Source of the DNA: Meandrina meandrites
Taxonomy: Eukaryota > Cnidaria > Anthozoa > Scleractinia > Meandrinidae
Length of the DNA stretch: 64,000 nt
Direction: 5' to 3'
Assembly (NCBI GenBank): GCA_963693305.1
Contig: OY855916.1
Coordinates: forward strand, 11,574,092 to 11,638,091
The notes beneath the pieces were generated by a model, which worked only from the letters and a program-made list of their open reading frames with translations, searched no databases and had not been told where the DNA came from. Shown one piece after another: positions 9,121-19,410 of the stretch (positions are counted from its first letter, which is position 1; every line of letters starts with the position of its first letter). Made by a program: the position numbers and the translations under genes.

Positions 9121-11191
9121 GTATTGGCGCGCGTGCTATGTCTTTCGCGTGTAGGCTATTTTTAGAAACTGATGTACTCGCGAGGAAATGACGTAACCCA
9201 CGTACTATTTCGACACCATTGGAGTTCTAAGTTGCGGCCGAATATTTTGGAAAGTGGCAGCTGAAAATAAATCAAATCACATCAAAGCACTTGACAGACC
9301 ATTCTCTTTTCACATTTCTTCTCACATTTCGACAGAAGTAGTATCGAAAAATATATAGATTTAGGCAGGCCTAAAAGCGGAGCTCCCATTTATTGTTTTT
9401 TGCTTGAATTTAGTGTTTTGATGTCCCTGCACTTTCTTGGGTTCCCTTCGAATGCACGGAGGCGCACATATCAAATTTTAGTATAAAAACTTTTTACAAC
9501 TTTTACTGTACACTAATAAACCTCGTAGAGCAAATCACTGTAAAAAAAGACCTCGATGAAAGCAAGGAAATTTGTTTTGATTTACTTCAAAACAGTCAAG
9601 GCAACACAATCAACTCAAGGCAAAAAAAACTACAGCGCGAAAAAAAGTCAACACGCGGCTAAAGAAAATGAGTTCACGCCAGAACAAAGAAAAACACGGC
9701 CGCAAGAAAAAAAAACCTGGCAAATTCATTGGGAGCCGGTTGTGCGAGTTATTTTAAAGCAGTTTTTGTGTGAGTTGCGGCAGTTTGTGATTTAGAAGTG
9801 GTGCTCGCTATCTAACAAGCGAACAATTTAGTTTGAGCCGGCTTGTTTTGGTTGCATGATTATCTATTCTAATTTACCGTACACGGAATTTAATGTAGAG
9901 AACTAAATGAATTTTTTCTTCGTTTCTGGTAAGCAAATGTGCGGTAGAAAAAGTCTGAACTCACTCACCCAGGCACAGGTAACACGCAACCAAACCGGCG
10001 TAGAGAATTGTTTACTGAAATAAACAATGCGAGCGAATAAAATAGAGCAGTTGGATAATAAATCGCTTAAATTATTTTTAGTGTGCAGTATCTTTGAGTA
10101 GTTTTACTAGTTTTGGTTTGGACTTGTCCAGTTTGCGGGATTTTCCTCAGTATAAGCTGGTATAAGTGTAGTTTGTAATATTTTGCAAAGGCGAAACGTG
10201 CTTTTCATCCGAGTACATGTAGCTCAATAATTTAATATTCTTTTCAAATGAAAATCCAAAAATGAACTTTACATTTGACTCCACTATAAACTAAAACACA
10301 GCATTTGAAACCAAACATTTAATAGACAATGTCTGTATAAAATGTACAAAAGTGATTAAAGCTAAGAGGTTTAAAAGCATTAAGAAATAATGGAATTTGT
10401 AAATATGTAAGCCTACGGAAAGATCTGAAAAACGATACAACTTCGAATTCGTTTATAAATGACTGATGTATAAACAGATTCTCACAATAAAAACGGACTT
10501 CAGCTTAGGGTATACATTACGTTTGTTACCTTATATTTGGAAAAGGCTTGTAAATTCTGCAGGGCAAAGCTTTCAAACCAGCAGCATATTAAATATCGGA
10601 AACGAACACGCCAGTTTCCATGTGAGCTTACTCCAACTCCAACTCCAACTCCATCGACATATACATTATATGAATTATCAGCGAAGATCAATCTCTTCCT
10701 TTCTATCGGTGTAGCTGTTAGCAGTCTTTTATCCATCACTTCGTGAACTTGACCGGCTCTGACGTCACTTTTAGTTCGGCTTAATGTCAGCTGAATTAAT
10801 CAGCCGCAGGAACCGTAGACAGTTCTACAACTCTCGCTGTTTTGACTTGTTGTCCGATAAATCATATTCAAGTCGGCAAACATTTCGGATGTTCACGCTA
10901 AGAGGCTATCCCTAAATCATTTGGCATAAGTTTCCATGATGTAGATGAGTAAATAAAGCGAGAAATATTCACGAAGATCTATGTTTTCCAGCAGCTTTGT
11001 TCGCCTCTTTCATTCAGCGTAAAAAGCGAACAAGGTGCCACCTGTGCCACAGATTTTTGCCGCCTTTTCATACAATCGCGTCGTTTAAGGTAAAATGAAA
11101 TGTCCAGATCATTTTAAACCTCTGAAGTAATGCAATTCTTACAATTTTTTACGACAGGTACTCAACTCTAAACGAACCGAATAGAACCGAT
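9121..11191. other. Stretch without a recognised gene
   Basis: AT-rich DNA with only short open frames. The 79-aa frame at 9556-9795 is lysine-rich and rests on A-runs, with no recognisable motif. The only structured feature is a small CTCCAA microsatellite near 10631. Confidence 0.5.
10630..10653. repeat. (CTCCAA)n microsatellite
   Basis: Four tandem ctccaa units (last one truncated) on the plus strand. Short and of no evident function. Confidence 0.8.
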
Positions 11192-11460
11192 ATGTTTTTG
11201 TGTCACTTTTTGCGTAAGAAGGACTCCAAATTAAGAGAATCAAGGACAAAGGCAAACTCGTCCCCAGACCTAATCCGTGCGTACGGGCGTACGTACGGAC
11301 GGACGGACGGACATGACGTCATAACCAAATTTTCTCGGCTCGATGGGTTCACCATATTCTATAGCTATGGATGCTCCGCCCGCGGGCGCCTTCGGCGCCC
11401 GCGGGAGCTCCGCTATAATGATTTTAAACGCCTGTTCAGTGGCATTTGAAGGAGAGTGAA
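11192..11460. repeat. Interspersed repeat with GC-rich hairpin
   Basis: The block with gtacgggcgtacgtacggac, tandem ggac units, acatgacgtcataaccaaat and a strong GC hairpin followed by gggagctccgcta matches the style of an unclassified dispersed repeat I associate with coral genomes. Its high GC stands out from the AT-rich surroundings. Boundaries are approximate. Confidence 0.4.
11379..11405. repeat. Perfect GC-only hairpin
   Basis: Twelve-base arms cccgcgggcgcc and ggcgcccgcggg, perfectly complementary, around a 3-nt loop (ttc). It lies inside the interspersed repeat at 11192-11460. Confidence 0.9.
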
Positions 11461-12265
11461 AAAGCAACCCGTCGCCAGGTTTCCGAAGACAAACTCACAA
11501 AATAAGCAGGTCGATTTTTTATAATTTACGAGAGCATTATCAACAGAAGTACCACAAACTTTTAGTAGGAATTTGGGCCTTTATTTTGTACAGCATATCC
11601 TCGTGTTAAAATACTGAACAACATACACAACACGAATAAACGATATATAGCTGCACACTGCAAATGCAAAGCGCTCGAGAAGCACAACTTGAATTCAACT
11701 TTTGACGGCTGTGAATGAAATCATCATTGTTCGATGAATTAAACTCGTATTTCTATTCATACTAAAACAAGTACATTACCTTAGTCAGTCTCTTGTTGTC
11801 ATGCCGTCCTTATAATTCCAAAAACATGCGAAACTCGCCAAACTTGTCGTTTTCTCTGAATGTTGTTCTCAAACGAATGAAACTTCATTCTGTTCATTCC
11901 GCGGTCAATTTTTGAGCGCTTCAGGGACGACGGTTTTGTTTTTCAAAATAGCAACGAACCTGTGCTAAAATGTACTTGCTCTCTTAATGCCTGTTTTCAT
12001 CTCGAGAGTACCATTAATCTTTAGTGTCTTCGCATTTTGAATTTGAATCGGAATTAGCAGGAATTAGTCTCTCTTGCGATCGCTGCCGTTTCGTATTCTG
12101 ACTCCAAAACACTGAGGTCCTCTCGCTTATTTGGATACTCCGAATTTTTACAACTTTGATGCTATCATCATCGGTGCATATACTACTCTGTTTAACTACT
12201 TAGTTAAAGAGTTCGGACTCGATTTGGGACCAGGTGCATACCTTTTCCTTCAAACCCAAACTTAA
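11461..12265. other. Stretch without a recognised gene
   Basis: No coding signal. From about 12172 to 12265 the sequence (actctgtttaactacttagt and on) is nearly identical to 50875-50960, the first intron of copy D. Copy B therefore shares that intron as far as the LINE insertion point at about 12266. Left of about 12172 the similarity ends, which marks where copy B was truncated. Confidence 0.6.
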
Positions 12266-13072
12266 AAGAAAAGTAAGGTTTTGGTTGTCACGGGAAAGCG
12301 TCTTTCGAGCAAGATCGACTATGCACCAGAAGTCTCTATCGGGAGCACTAAGCTAACCAATGTCTGTAGTGATAAATTATTAGGGCCAGAAATTGATCAG
12401 GACTTATCCTTTTCGTGGCATGTAGATAGTGTATGCAAAAAACTTTCTCAACCTATTGGTATCCTAAAGAAGATCAGGAGTATACTTCCTCACATGCAAA
12501 GAATATTGTACCATAATAGTATGATAAAGCCTGTATTTGATTACGTCAATGTCATTTGGACAACATGCAACAAGGATAATCTTGGCAGGGTACTGAAGCT
12601 ACAAAAGAGAGCTGCGAGAATAATTCTGAACGCCGACAGAATGGCCCCTTCTGTTCCACTATTTAACTGTCTCAAATGGCTTCCGTTTTATGAAGATGCA
12701 AAAGTGACAAGATGTGCAATTGCATACAAAAGGGTTCTAGGTTTCTTGCCTTCATATCTTCAAGAAAGTCTAAGGTTAAATAGTAGTATGCATGGTAGGC
12801 ACACGAGATATTCGAACTACAATTTACTTTGCCCTTCTTTTAAAAGACAAACCGAAGGAGGAAGAACCTTTGCAGTTCTAACTTGCCAAGCATGGAACAG
12901 CCTGCCACTTGAGCTAAGGAAAAAACCTTCACTTAACAGTTTTCGAAATAGTTTTTCCAGTTCAATTTTAAGAAAACAGCATTTTATTGACCATTTTTAA
13001 TGTAAGATTATCGTTTTTTAAATAGTTTTTAATTAGTTTTGTGATTAATAATTTTGTTTCTTATATATTACA
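12266..13072 (+). mobile_element. 5'-truncated L2/CR1-type non-LTR retrotransposon
   Basis: C-terminal RT region of a LINE inserted into the intron of truncated copy B. The insertion point is given by copy D, where acttaactgacataaatac is uninterrupted (about 50955). In copy B the same intron breaks at about 12266 and resumes at 15016. The 3' UTR is AT-rich and partly duplicated (12980-13165). A typical LINE 3' tail with TTACC repeats ends at 15015, so the whole insertion probably runs 12266-15015 with a later insertion inside it. Confidence 0.7.
12281..13000 (+). pseudogene. L2/CR1-like reverse transcriptase, C-terminal fragment
   Basis: About 239 codons open, covering the region after the RT active site: KLLGPEIDQDLSFSWHVDSV (the usual L-G-hydrophobic-D...L.W..H/V block), then GILKKIRSILPH, then the thumb region KPVFDYVNVIWTTC and KLQKRAARIIL, and the C-terminal WNSLPLELRKKPSLNSFRNS box typical of L2/CR1-like LINEs. 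The catalytic domain and endonuclease are absent through 5' truncation. The first codon shown is TTG, so there is no genuine start. Confidence 0.8.
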
Positions 13073-13168
13073 ACAACATTTTATTGACCATTTTAACTTA
13101 AGATTATCCTTTTTACAATAGTTTTTAAGTAGTTTTGTGATTAATAATTTCGTTTCTTATATATTATT
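12975..13168 (+). repeat. Tandem duplication of about 93 bp in the LINE 3' UTR
   Basis: The segment starting cattttattgaccattttta at 12980 is repeated at 13078 with a handful of substitutions, through ttgtgattaataattt and ttcttatatatta. It spans the end of the ORF and the beginning of the 3' UTR. Confidence 0.8.
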
Positions 13169-13186
13169 GTATATCTTAGTTTTTTT

Positions 13187-13214
13187 GAGTCTAATGCGCA
13201 TGCGCATTAGACTC
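13187..13214. repeat. 28-bp perfect palindrome
   Basis: gagtctaatgcgca followed directly by its reverse complement tgcgcattagactc, with no loop. A related end, cgcattagact, occurs at 14888-14898. Together they suggest an inserted element bounded by agtctaatgcg inverted repeats. Confidence 0.9.
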
Positions 13215-14899
13215 TATGTAGTAGAAAAAAAGCTGTTAGCAATCCCAAGGGAATGGTTCGGGATCGATAATCGTTCGGTGTAATTGTGCTTAAACAATAG
13301 CCCGCCTCATTGCGGGCTTGGTGCGGTGATCGTTATCCAATCAGAAAGCAAGGATGTTGTTAACGAAGCAACGGTCGAACGGAGCTCGAGTACGACACGC
13401 ACTTGTAAAAGAAATTGTCATGTATGTGATTGGAATAAATTTTTTACAGTGCAAAATAATATGAATTCTCGTTTTCAAGTGTGAAGCGACTGAAAATGTT
13501 CTCCTTCAAGCTGCATGTTTTTTTATAATCCCTGGGAAACGCAACGTGAAATGGACATCTTTTGATGAAAAAAATCCGGAAGTGACATTTGTGTTCATAA
13601 ACAAAAAATAACTTTGAAAACAATGAAAAATTAAATAAGATGGTAGTCAGCAATTGATTGTTCAATTCAACTGAAGCAGGATTTCATTCACAGAATGCAA
13701 TTTTCATTAAAAAGAGTTTTGTTTTCACCATTCAAGATTCAATCTAGAGCGTGAAAACAAGACAGTGTAATCAAATTACATTTCGCGCGAAATTTGCACA
13801 AATATTGAAACTTGCCAAAAAGTAGTTTTAAGACAGAATGAAAACTCGCTTTAATAGTTATTGAATTCTGATCTGATTGTTATTTCCATGTATTGACTAT
13901 TTGAAAGCTGTTCTCAGTCATGAAAACAAAACTCTTTCATTCAACTGCTTGCAGCGTTTAATAGACGTGAAAATATTTCGCTTAATTAAATTACATTCTA
14001 CACGCAATGTTTTCTTTGCTCTCCTGTGTCGAAACGTCAAGGAAATTGAAATCTTTGTTGAGCAGTATTGCATAAATTGCAAAGGAATTGAAAAAAATAT
14101 ATTTTGGCTTATTTTGATGGGATTTAGGATATTTAGAGTACTGAATAAGCGGCTGTATCTTGTCCATCTATGGGGCCGACCATTATTTTTTTTGGAAGCT
14201 GGGGATGAAAATTTTTCCAAGACAAACAATTTTTTTCTGTTCTGCTCTCATCGTTGTCTGTGAAAACATTTTTTTCCGGTGTCGTCTTCCTGCAGATAAT
14301 TTTTTTCACGCCTGCAAAAAAATTAGTTGGGCTTTTTTTGCTAAAACAAATTTTTCACGATATCCCTGATTGTCAAAATAATCGTTTCCTCGGTTCTCGA
14401 AAGATGAGGTTGTGGTGAGGGGAATAAGAGAATTGAAGTCGCGAATTCTGCAAACTGTAACATGACGCCATGTTTGCGTGTAATGGCAAACAACATCTGA
14501 TCTTATACGGTGATGATTGACATATTTGACAAGTAAAATCTGATAAGAAACCACTAACCTGGGTAAAACTACCCAGAAAGGTGGTTTAGAATTAACCTAA
14601 CCCGGTTAAAAAATCTATTGTTCTTTGATTAATTTCCATGGGAACCGCTAACCTGGTTAAGAGTCGGTTAACTCTCGAAATAGGTGGCCGCATTAGACCT
14701 TTTTTTAACCCAGTTAATTTTAATTGGTTAATTGGAAATAACCCGGTTAACTTGTCAAGTGCGGCCGCGGCCATTATCGACCTCTTCTGAACCACTCTTA
14801 CTACCAAACCTCTACTACACCTCTTGCTCTATTCCCTAAATACCGAAACTACTTCAACATATTTCAACCGCACTAACAGTCTATGACGCATTAGACTTA
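13188..14899. mobile_element. Possible DNA-element insertion inside the LINE 3' UTR
   Basis: Between the LINE 3' UTR (to about 13186) and a typical LINE 3' end (14900-15015) lies 1.7 kb with no LINE character. It begins agtctaatgcg and ends cgcattagact, an 11-bp inverted repeat. It has no recognisable transposase. The frames on both strands at 13877-14263 are poly-T driven and not convincing. No clear target duplication, so the boundaries are tentative. Confidence 0.35.
14560..14765. repeat. Cluster of TTAACC/GGTTAA motifs
   Basis: At least eight copies of ggttaa, cggttaa or the complement occur in about 200 bp, in both orientations (for example cccggttaaa, cctggttaag, cggttaactc, ttggttaatt, cccggttaac). 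The cause is unknown: perhaps a degenerate foldback repeat, or clustered binding sites. Confidence 0.4.
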
Positions 14900-15015
14900 T
14901 GTACCCACTGGGTACTATTTTTGACAATTGTAAATAGGAGGGCCACAGATTTATTAGCTTTATAGCTATTAAGTGCTACCCTCAGTAAATAAAGACGTTA
15001 CCTTACCTTACCTTA
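14900..15015 (+). mobile_element. 3' end of an L2/CR1-type LINE with TTACC repeat tail
   Basis: LINE-like 3' UTR (tttttgacaattgtaaatag, gagggccacagat), an AATAAA at 14987 and a tail of about four TTACC(T) units ending at 15015. Host intron sequence shared with copy D resumes immediately (ctgacataaatactgcaaat). Short microsatellite tails instead of poly-A are normal for this LINE group. Confidence 0.65.
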
Positions 15016-15162
15016 CTGACATAAATACTGCAAATCGTTCAAGTACACCATGGCTTAATTTTGTTAAGAACATGATAGAAACCCAAAGAACAAAATCTTT
15101 AAAACTAATGATCAATAAAATCATTGTCATTACAAAGAGGCAATTGATATTCTAGTCTGTAC

Positions 15163-15279
15163 CTCACATAAGTCTTTGGTAACGCCTGCAGTTTGCTGTT
15201 GAGGGCTGGTAGTGGTTTCCAGTGAGTTTACTGTTCCACAGAACACCAACATAACAACAAAATACGTAAACTGTGCCAC
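15163..15279 (-). pseudogene. CTHRC1-like copy B, exon 1 only, start codon lost
   Basis: 39-codon first exon of the family, closest to copy D (AQFTYFVVMLVFCGTVNS..., KDLCE, gtacag donor), but the initiator is GTG (15279-15277) instead of ATG and no in-frame ATG precedes it. Its intron is shared with copy D up to a LINE insertion and is then truncated. No collagen or C-terminal exon follows. It is a partial gene copy that cannot make the protein. Confidence 0.85.
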
Positions 15280-15451
15280 ATTCCAACAAATGAAACATTA
15301 AAAAAAACTTTGTTCAAAAATAGTTCTCCAAACAACAAGAGTGAGGGATTTCGCGTCCGTGTGGTTTAACTCTCTTCGTCGAGTTCTGTGATGGTATGTG
15401 CTCAGAGACTTCTTTTTATCTCATGGAATGTAATTTAAATGGCAGTGAGCA

Positions 15452-15525
15452 AAGATAAGATTCTGTCTGTATGAAAAGATAAGGAGACCTCTGATCGAAC
15501 ACGTGCAGGATGGAGATAAGATTTT
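15452..15525 (-). promoter_or_regulatory. Candidate proximal regulatory block: GATA motifs plus CACGTG E-box
   Basis: About 180-240 bp upstream of exon 1 are three AGATAAG-type sites (15453, 15477, 15514) and one CACGTG (15500). The same order and spacing is kept upstream of copy D (51366-51434). Copies C and E lack the GATA trio but keep a CACGTG. Conservation could simply reflect recent duplication. The regulatory role is inference. Confidence 0.3.
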
Positions 15526-15672
15526 ATTTGTCGTTAATGCTAATAACTCCCAGGGGAGTGGGAGCTCGAGGAGTCACCTAGTAGAAAAGGGTACTATAGG
15601 TTTTGCTGTTTGGTTTTATACTTGGTAGGATTTTAACTCTATTTTTAAGCTGGGTTAAGAGGAAGCAGTTAA

Positions 15673-16908
15673 GGTGGCTCCATATTTATTCCGGGCGCAC
15701 TTGTCAATGACAAACTTTGGGTTATAACTTTTGAGGCTTTGACGCAATGACGGTGAAACTTTGGGAAACTGTTCATATATCATTCAGCGATAGTAATATG
15801 ACAATCGATTTAACTGGTTAAAAATATTTTTGATGTTACTGGCAATTAATTGGACCCCACTTTTTACAAAAAATCGAGTCCAGAAAAAAATTTTGCTGAT
15901 AGATTTTGGCTAAACTTCTGAAATCAGCTTATATTGACTAAATACATATTATAGTCAAATTTCAGAAAAATCGTCGGAACAGAATCGCTGAAATATTAAG
16001 GTCACCTAAATTCGACACTTGAATTCTATTGAAATGTTCTTTTCTTGGCGCCTGTTGTGAAAACAAGCTACGAAACCAAATTTCTGCGAGAAGCATCCCC
16101 AATGCTTGGTAAATCAATGTGCCTCGCCGATTTGCGATCATGACAACCGTTAAAAAGTATTTGCTTTCCCAATATACATTACAAAATGATCGAAAACCTT
16201 CTCAAGCCAACAAAGTTACATTTTTCATAAATTTTTCAAAATTACACCGTAGTTTAGTGTCAAACTCCTTCCAAACAAACTTCAGGATACTGCAATGTTT
16301 TTGCATCGATTTTTGCTGCTGTGCGATGCTGTAAATTGGAGAATTTATGTTGGGATTTCAAGGGGCTCCGCAACTGTTCTTTGGCCAAGCGGACGAGCAG
16401 TTTTGTTTATGTAGTTCTGAATACGAAATGAGCACGTGCGTTATATATTGCACGAATTCGCACCTTTTCAAGGGGGGTGTATTTGATATGCGCGCCCAGG
16501 AGGGGAGGGAAGATGTACGCTCAATGAACGTAACAGTGAGATGTAATAAGTTACATAAGAGTTGAACAAGCGATTGCAATTGTTGTAAAGGATACGCAGA
16601 TGAAATAAATTCTTTGTTTTTGAGCTTGAATGAAGTGGCGAAGTGGACGAGTAATTTTGTTTAGTTTTACAATGACAGATTATATAACTGCTGCACCTCC
16701 TGGGCGCGCAAGTGCTAAAAGTGGGGTCCAATTAAATGCCAGTAATATCAAAAATATTTTTATCCAGTTAAATCGAATTTCATATTACTATTACCGAATG
16801 ATAGGTGAACATTTTCCCAAAGTTTCACCGCCATCGCGTCAAAGCCTAAAAAGTTATAACGCAAAGTTTGTCATGGACATGTACGCCCGCAATAAATATG
16901 GAGCCACC
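15673..16908. mobile_element. TTAA-flanked DNA transposon derivative with ~200-bp terminal inverted repeats
   Basis: It begins GGTGGCTCCATATTTATT and ends with its reverse complement. Imperfect complementarity continues for about 200 bp on each side (for example atgacaaactttgggttata versus tataacgcaaagtttgtcat). It is flanked by TTAA at 15669-15672 and 16909-16912. The homologous spacer near copy D has a single TTAA (ggatttaagagggca, 51563-51577), so this is a dated, precise insertion. TTAA targets are used by piggyBac and Kolobok superfamilies. No transposase is recognisable in the roughly 800-bp centre, so it is non-autonomous. Confidence 0.85.
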
Positions 16909-17515
16909 TTAAGAGGGCACGTCTAAAAAATGTTATTGGGAATCAGATTTTTTTAGTGACCCTAGTCGCTAACATTAGCACGTATGTTTCTCGCAGGCGC
17001 CAAGTGTGTTCACACGAGTATTACTATACTCAGCAGAACAAATCCATTTAAACCAGTTTGTAGAAATTTGTAACTTGACTGATTATGTCTGAATTCATAG
17101 GATCATAAGAAGTTATCTGAAATTGATGTATTGACACATGACACCATTAGGTCCATTTGCTAAAACAATATGTCCTATGATTGTAACATTCTTGTTCTAA
17201 CAGATGGTAATGATTGAACAGAATAGTCCTCAAACAGCATTACCGCGTTATGTGTTTCAACTGCAGCAAAAGATGAAACCTTTGCCGTGATTTGATATTA
17301 AGTTGATAAGAGTTTTGTCAAAAAGATAACTAGCAGTGGGCCTTTTCGTCAAGTCACGATGGTTTCGTAGTGTCTCTTTTTGTTTCTGAACGTGCATCAG
17401 ATATCTATTGCGCAACTAACATGTGCTAATAAATATGATGAACATTATTGATACCCAAAAATGCTCCGCCCTATTTCTGTTTTCCCACCTCATCGAATAT
17501 GGGAAAACAGAAGTT
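16909..17515. other. Array spacer, no gene
   Basis: Continues the spacer shared with 51570-52190 (for example gggcgccaagtgtgttcaca region and ctgattatgtctgaattcat), with substitutions and small indels. Nothing coding is seen. Confidence 0.7.
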
Positions 17516-17770
17516 TTAAAATAAAATAAATCACTTTATTTGAGTGCCGATGTATGTGACAATTCTGTACTAATTGGGGACACTGTAAATCTGACAGAAA
17601 CTTGTCAAAAATCCCAATGGCAGGAGCCTAACCAGTTGGCTATTAACAAAGCGTGGAGGAGTTGAATTCGGGACCACAGACAAATCCATCCAGTGGCAGG
17701 GAGGAGGATTTGAACCCGGGACCTCCGAATAACAAGTCCAGCGCCCTAACCACTAGGCCACGCTGCCTGT
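17516..17770 (-). mobile_element. tRNA-derived SINE
   Basis: On the minus strand the 5' end carries an RNA polymerase III A-box-like motif (tggcctagtggttag, 17760-17746) and a B box (gggttcaaatcc, 17718-17707) in tRNA-like spacing. A unique body follows, with an A/T-rich 3' end containing aataaag. The paralogous spacer carries the same SINE at 52191-52421, so the insertion is older than the duplication. Confidence 0.8.
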
Positions 17771-19410
17771 CCTCCTAAGTTGGGAGAAAATTCAAGGAAT
17801 GTGCACATATTGGGAACTATAAAGTCCAATCGCATACAAACCGTTTCAAAATTTCCTCCTTGCAAACCTCTCTTACTCTCTTACTTTGTACTTTCGTTAC
17901 CTTGCTTCACCGTTCCCTCCTCGCTTCCTCCCACCCCTTTCTTGTTGTGTTGCAAGGAATTACGTTTCGTTTGAGCGAAGAGAATAAGAATGTTAAGAGA
18001 CCTTAATATATTATCCGTTGGTATTCCGAGTAATTAGGCAAGTACAGCTGAATCTCGATAACTCGAATCTTCAACGGATATCGAAAAGGGTTCTAGTTAT
18101 CGAGGGTAAAATTAGTAAGAAAACGACCTGAAGGGAAATCGAAAAAGGCTCTAGCTATCGGGGGTTCAAATTGCCTGGATTCAACTATGTTTTCCTGGTT
18201 ATCTCTTTACACCAGGAGCATTCTCTGTGTTGCTTACTTATTTCATCTGATTGGTCAGGTACTGGTTTTTATGTCAGTCACATAATCTTGTTTTTCATTT
18301 ATGCTTGCAGTGTAATAAGTAACACCAGCGACACACCATGTCGGCCATGCAAGGGTGTTGTATTTTAAAAAAAAAAAATTACTGTAGGTTTTCGTTCATT
18401 TTTGACCGTAGAGACTCTTCTAGTAAGTTTCTCAATCATGAATTTCCATGCGAAAACCCGAGACACTGGTCAAAAGGCTTGGCTAGCAAGCTGTATCAAC
18501 TAAAGCTATAAGAGGGTCTTGAATGAGGGAGCTAGAAAAAAGGTTAGTTATCGATTAGGCTTGCAACAATTTCTCGGCTGTTAGCTATCACTTAAAATTT
18601 CAGCCCATTTCTCAGCTATCGGTGAATTTTAGAGATCTCAGCTCAGATGTTAGGCATTTCTTAGCTGACAGTTAAACGTTTAACCAATAACCATCCATTG
18701 CTTACAAAACTCTCAACAGCAAGAGAAGGGATGTAAAAACCGGGAGAAAATTACACTTTATATGTCTCCTGTCTGCACAGTCTGCATGTAAGTTATTGTC
18801 AGCAACTTTTGGTTATCCAAAAATCCATATGGTATCTACAACGTTTCAGAGATGAGGGCTAGGCTTTTTTGTAAACGATAAAATATTTGTGGTTCATAGT
18901 GGCGATTATTTTTATTTCACTTTTATCTCCTAACCTTACAAAAACATGGAAATCAATATATTGTAGTATTTGATTAACAAAAGCACATAATTGTTTGAGT
19001 CTTTTGGGTACTTGTACAGCAACATGATACACTAGAGCAAAAACACTCAGTGCTATGTATCACTGCAGTGTGTATAGAAGTGTTGTATATCGAGTAAAGT
19101 CAGTTTTGATGGAGCCTGCCAGTTGACTGGCAAAACTTATCGCTAGAAGTTCTTCATACAATTATAATTAAATCGAGTGCTATTTTATTACATGTTCTAT
19201 GAAAAGAAAAAGCTTCTTATCATAAAACTTACTTTGAGTTTCGCTAGTTCTTAATGAGGTTAATAATGTTTACACGATTATGGCCTTACTTTTACACATT
19301 CGCACAGCTAAAAGAAATTTCAAAGAAATCCAACAAAAATATCTTTTACCACTACATAATGTCGTTAAACTAAGCAACAATTAAAATTATCATTAGTTAA
19401 GACTGATTAA
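17771..19410. other. Array spacer between copies B and C
   Basis: Homologous to 52425-53613 along most of its length, with indels. For example gctgaatctcgataactcga at 18049 and 52711, and cagtgctatgtatcactgca at 19050 and 53250. Several ttatcgagg/cgagttatcg repeats at 18050-18170 hint at an old degraded DNA element. No gene. Confidence 0.65.

Noticed and set aside
9556..9795. 79-codon lysine-rich frame (+)
   Set aside because: Composition follows poly-A runs; no motif, no splice or neighbour support.
13877..14263. Overlapping 103-128-codon frames on both strands
   Set aside because: Both depend on T/A runs and neither shows a motif; consistent with chance in AT-rich DNA.
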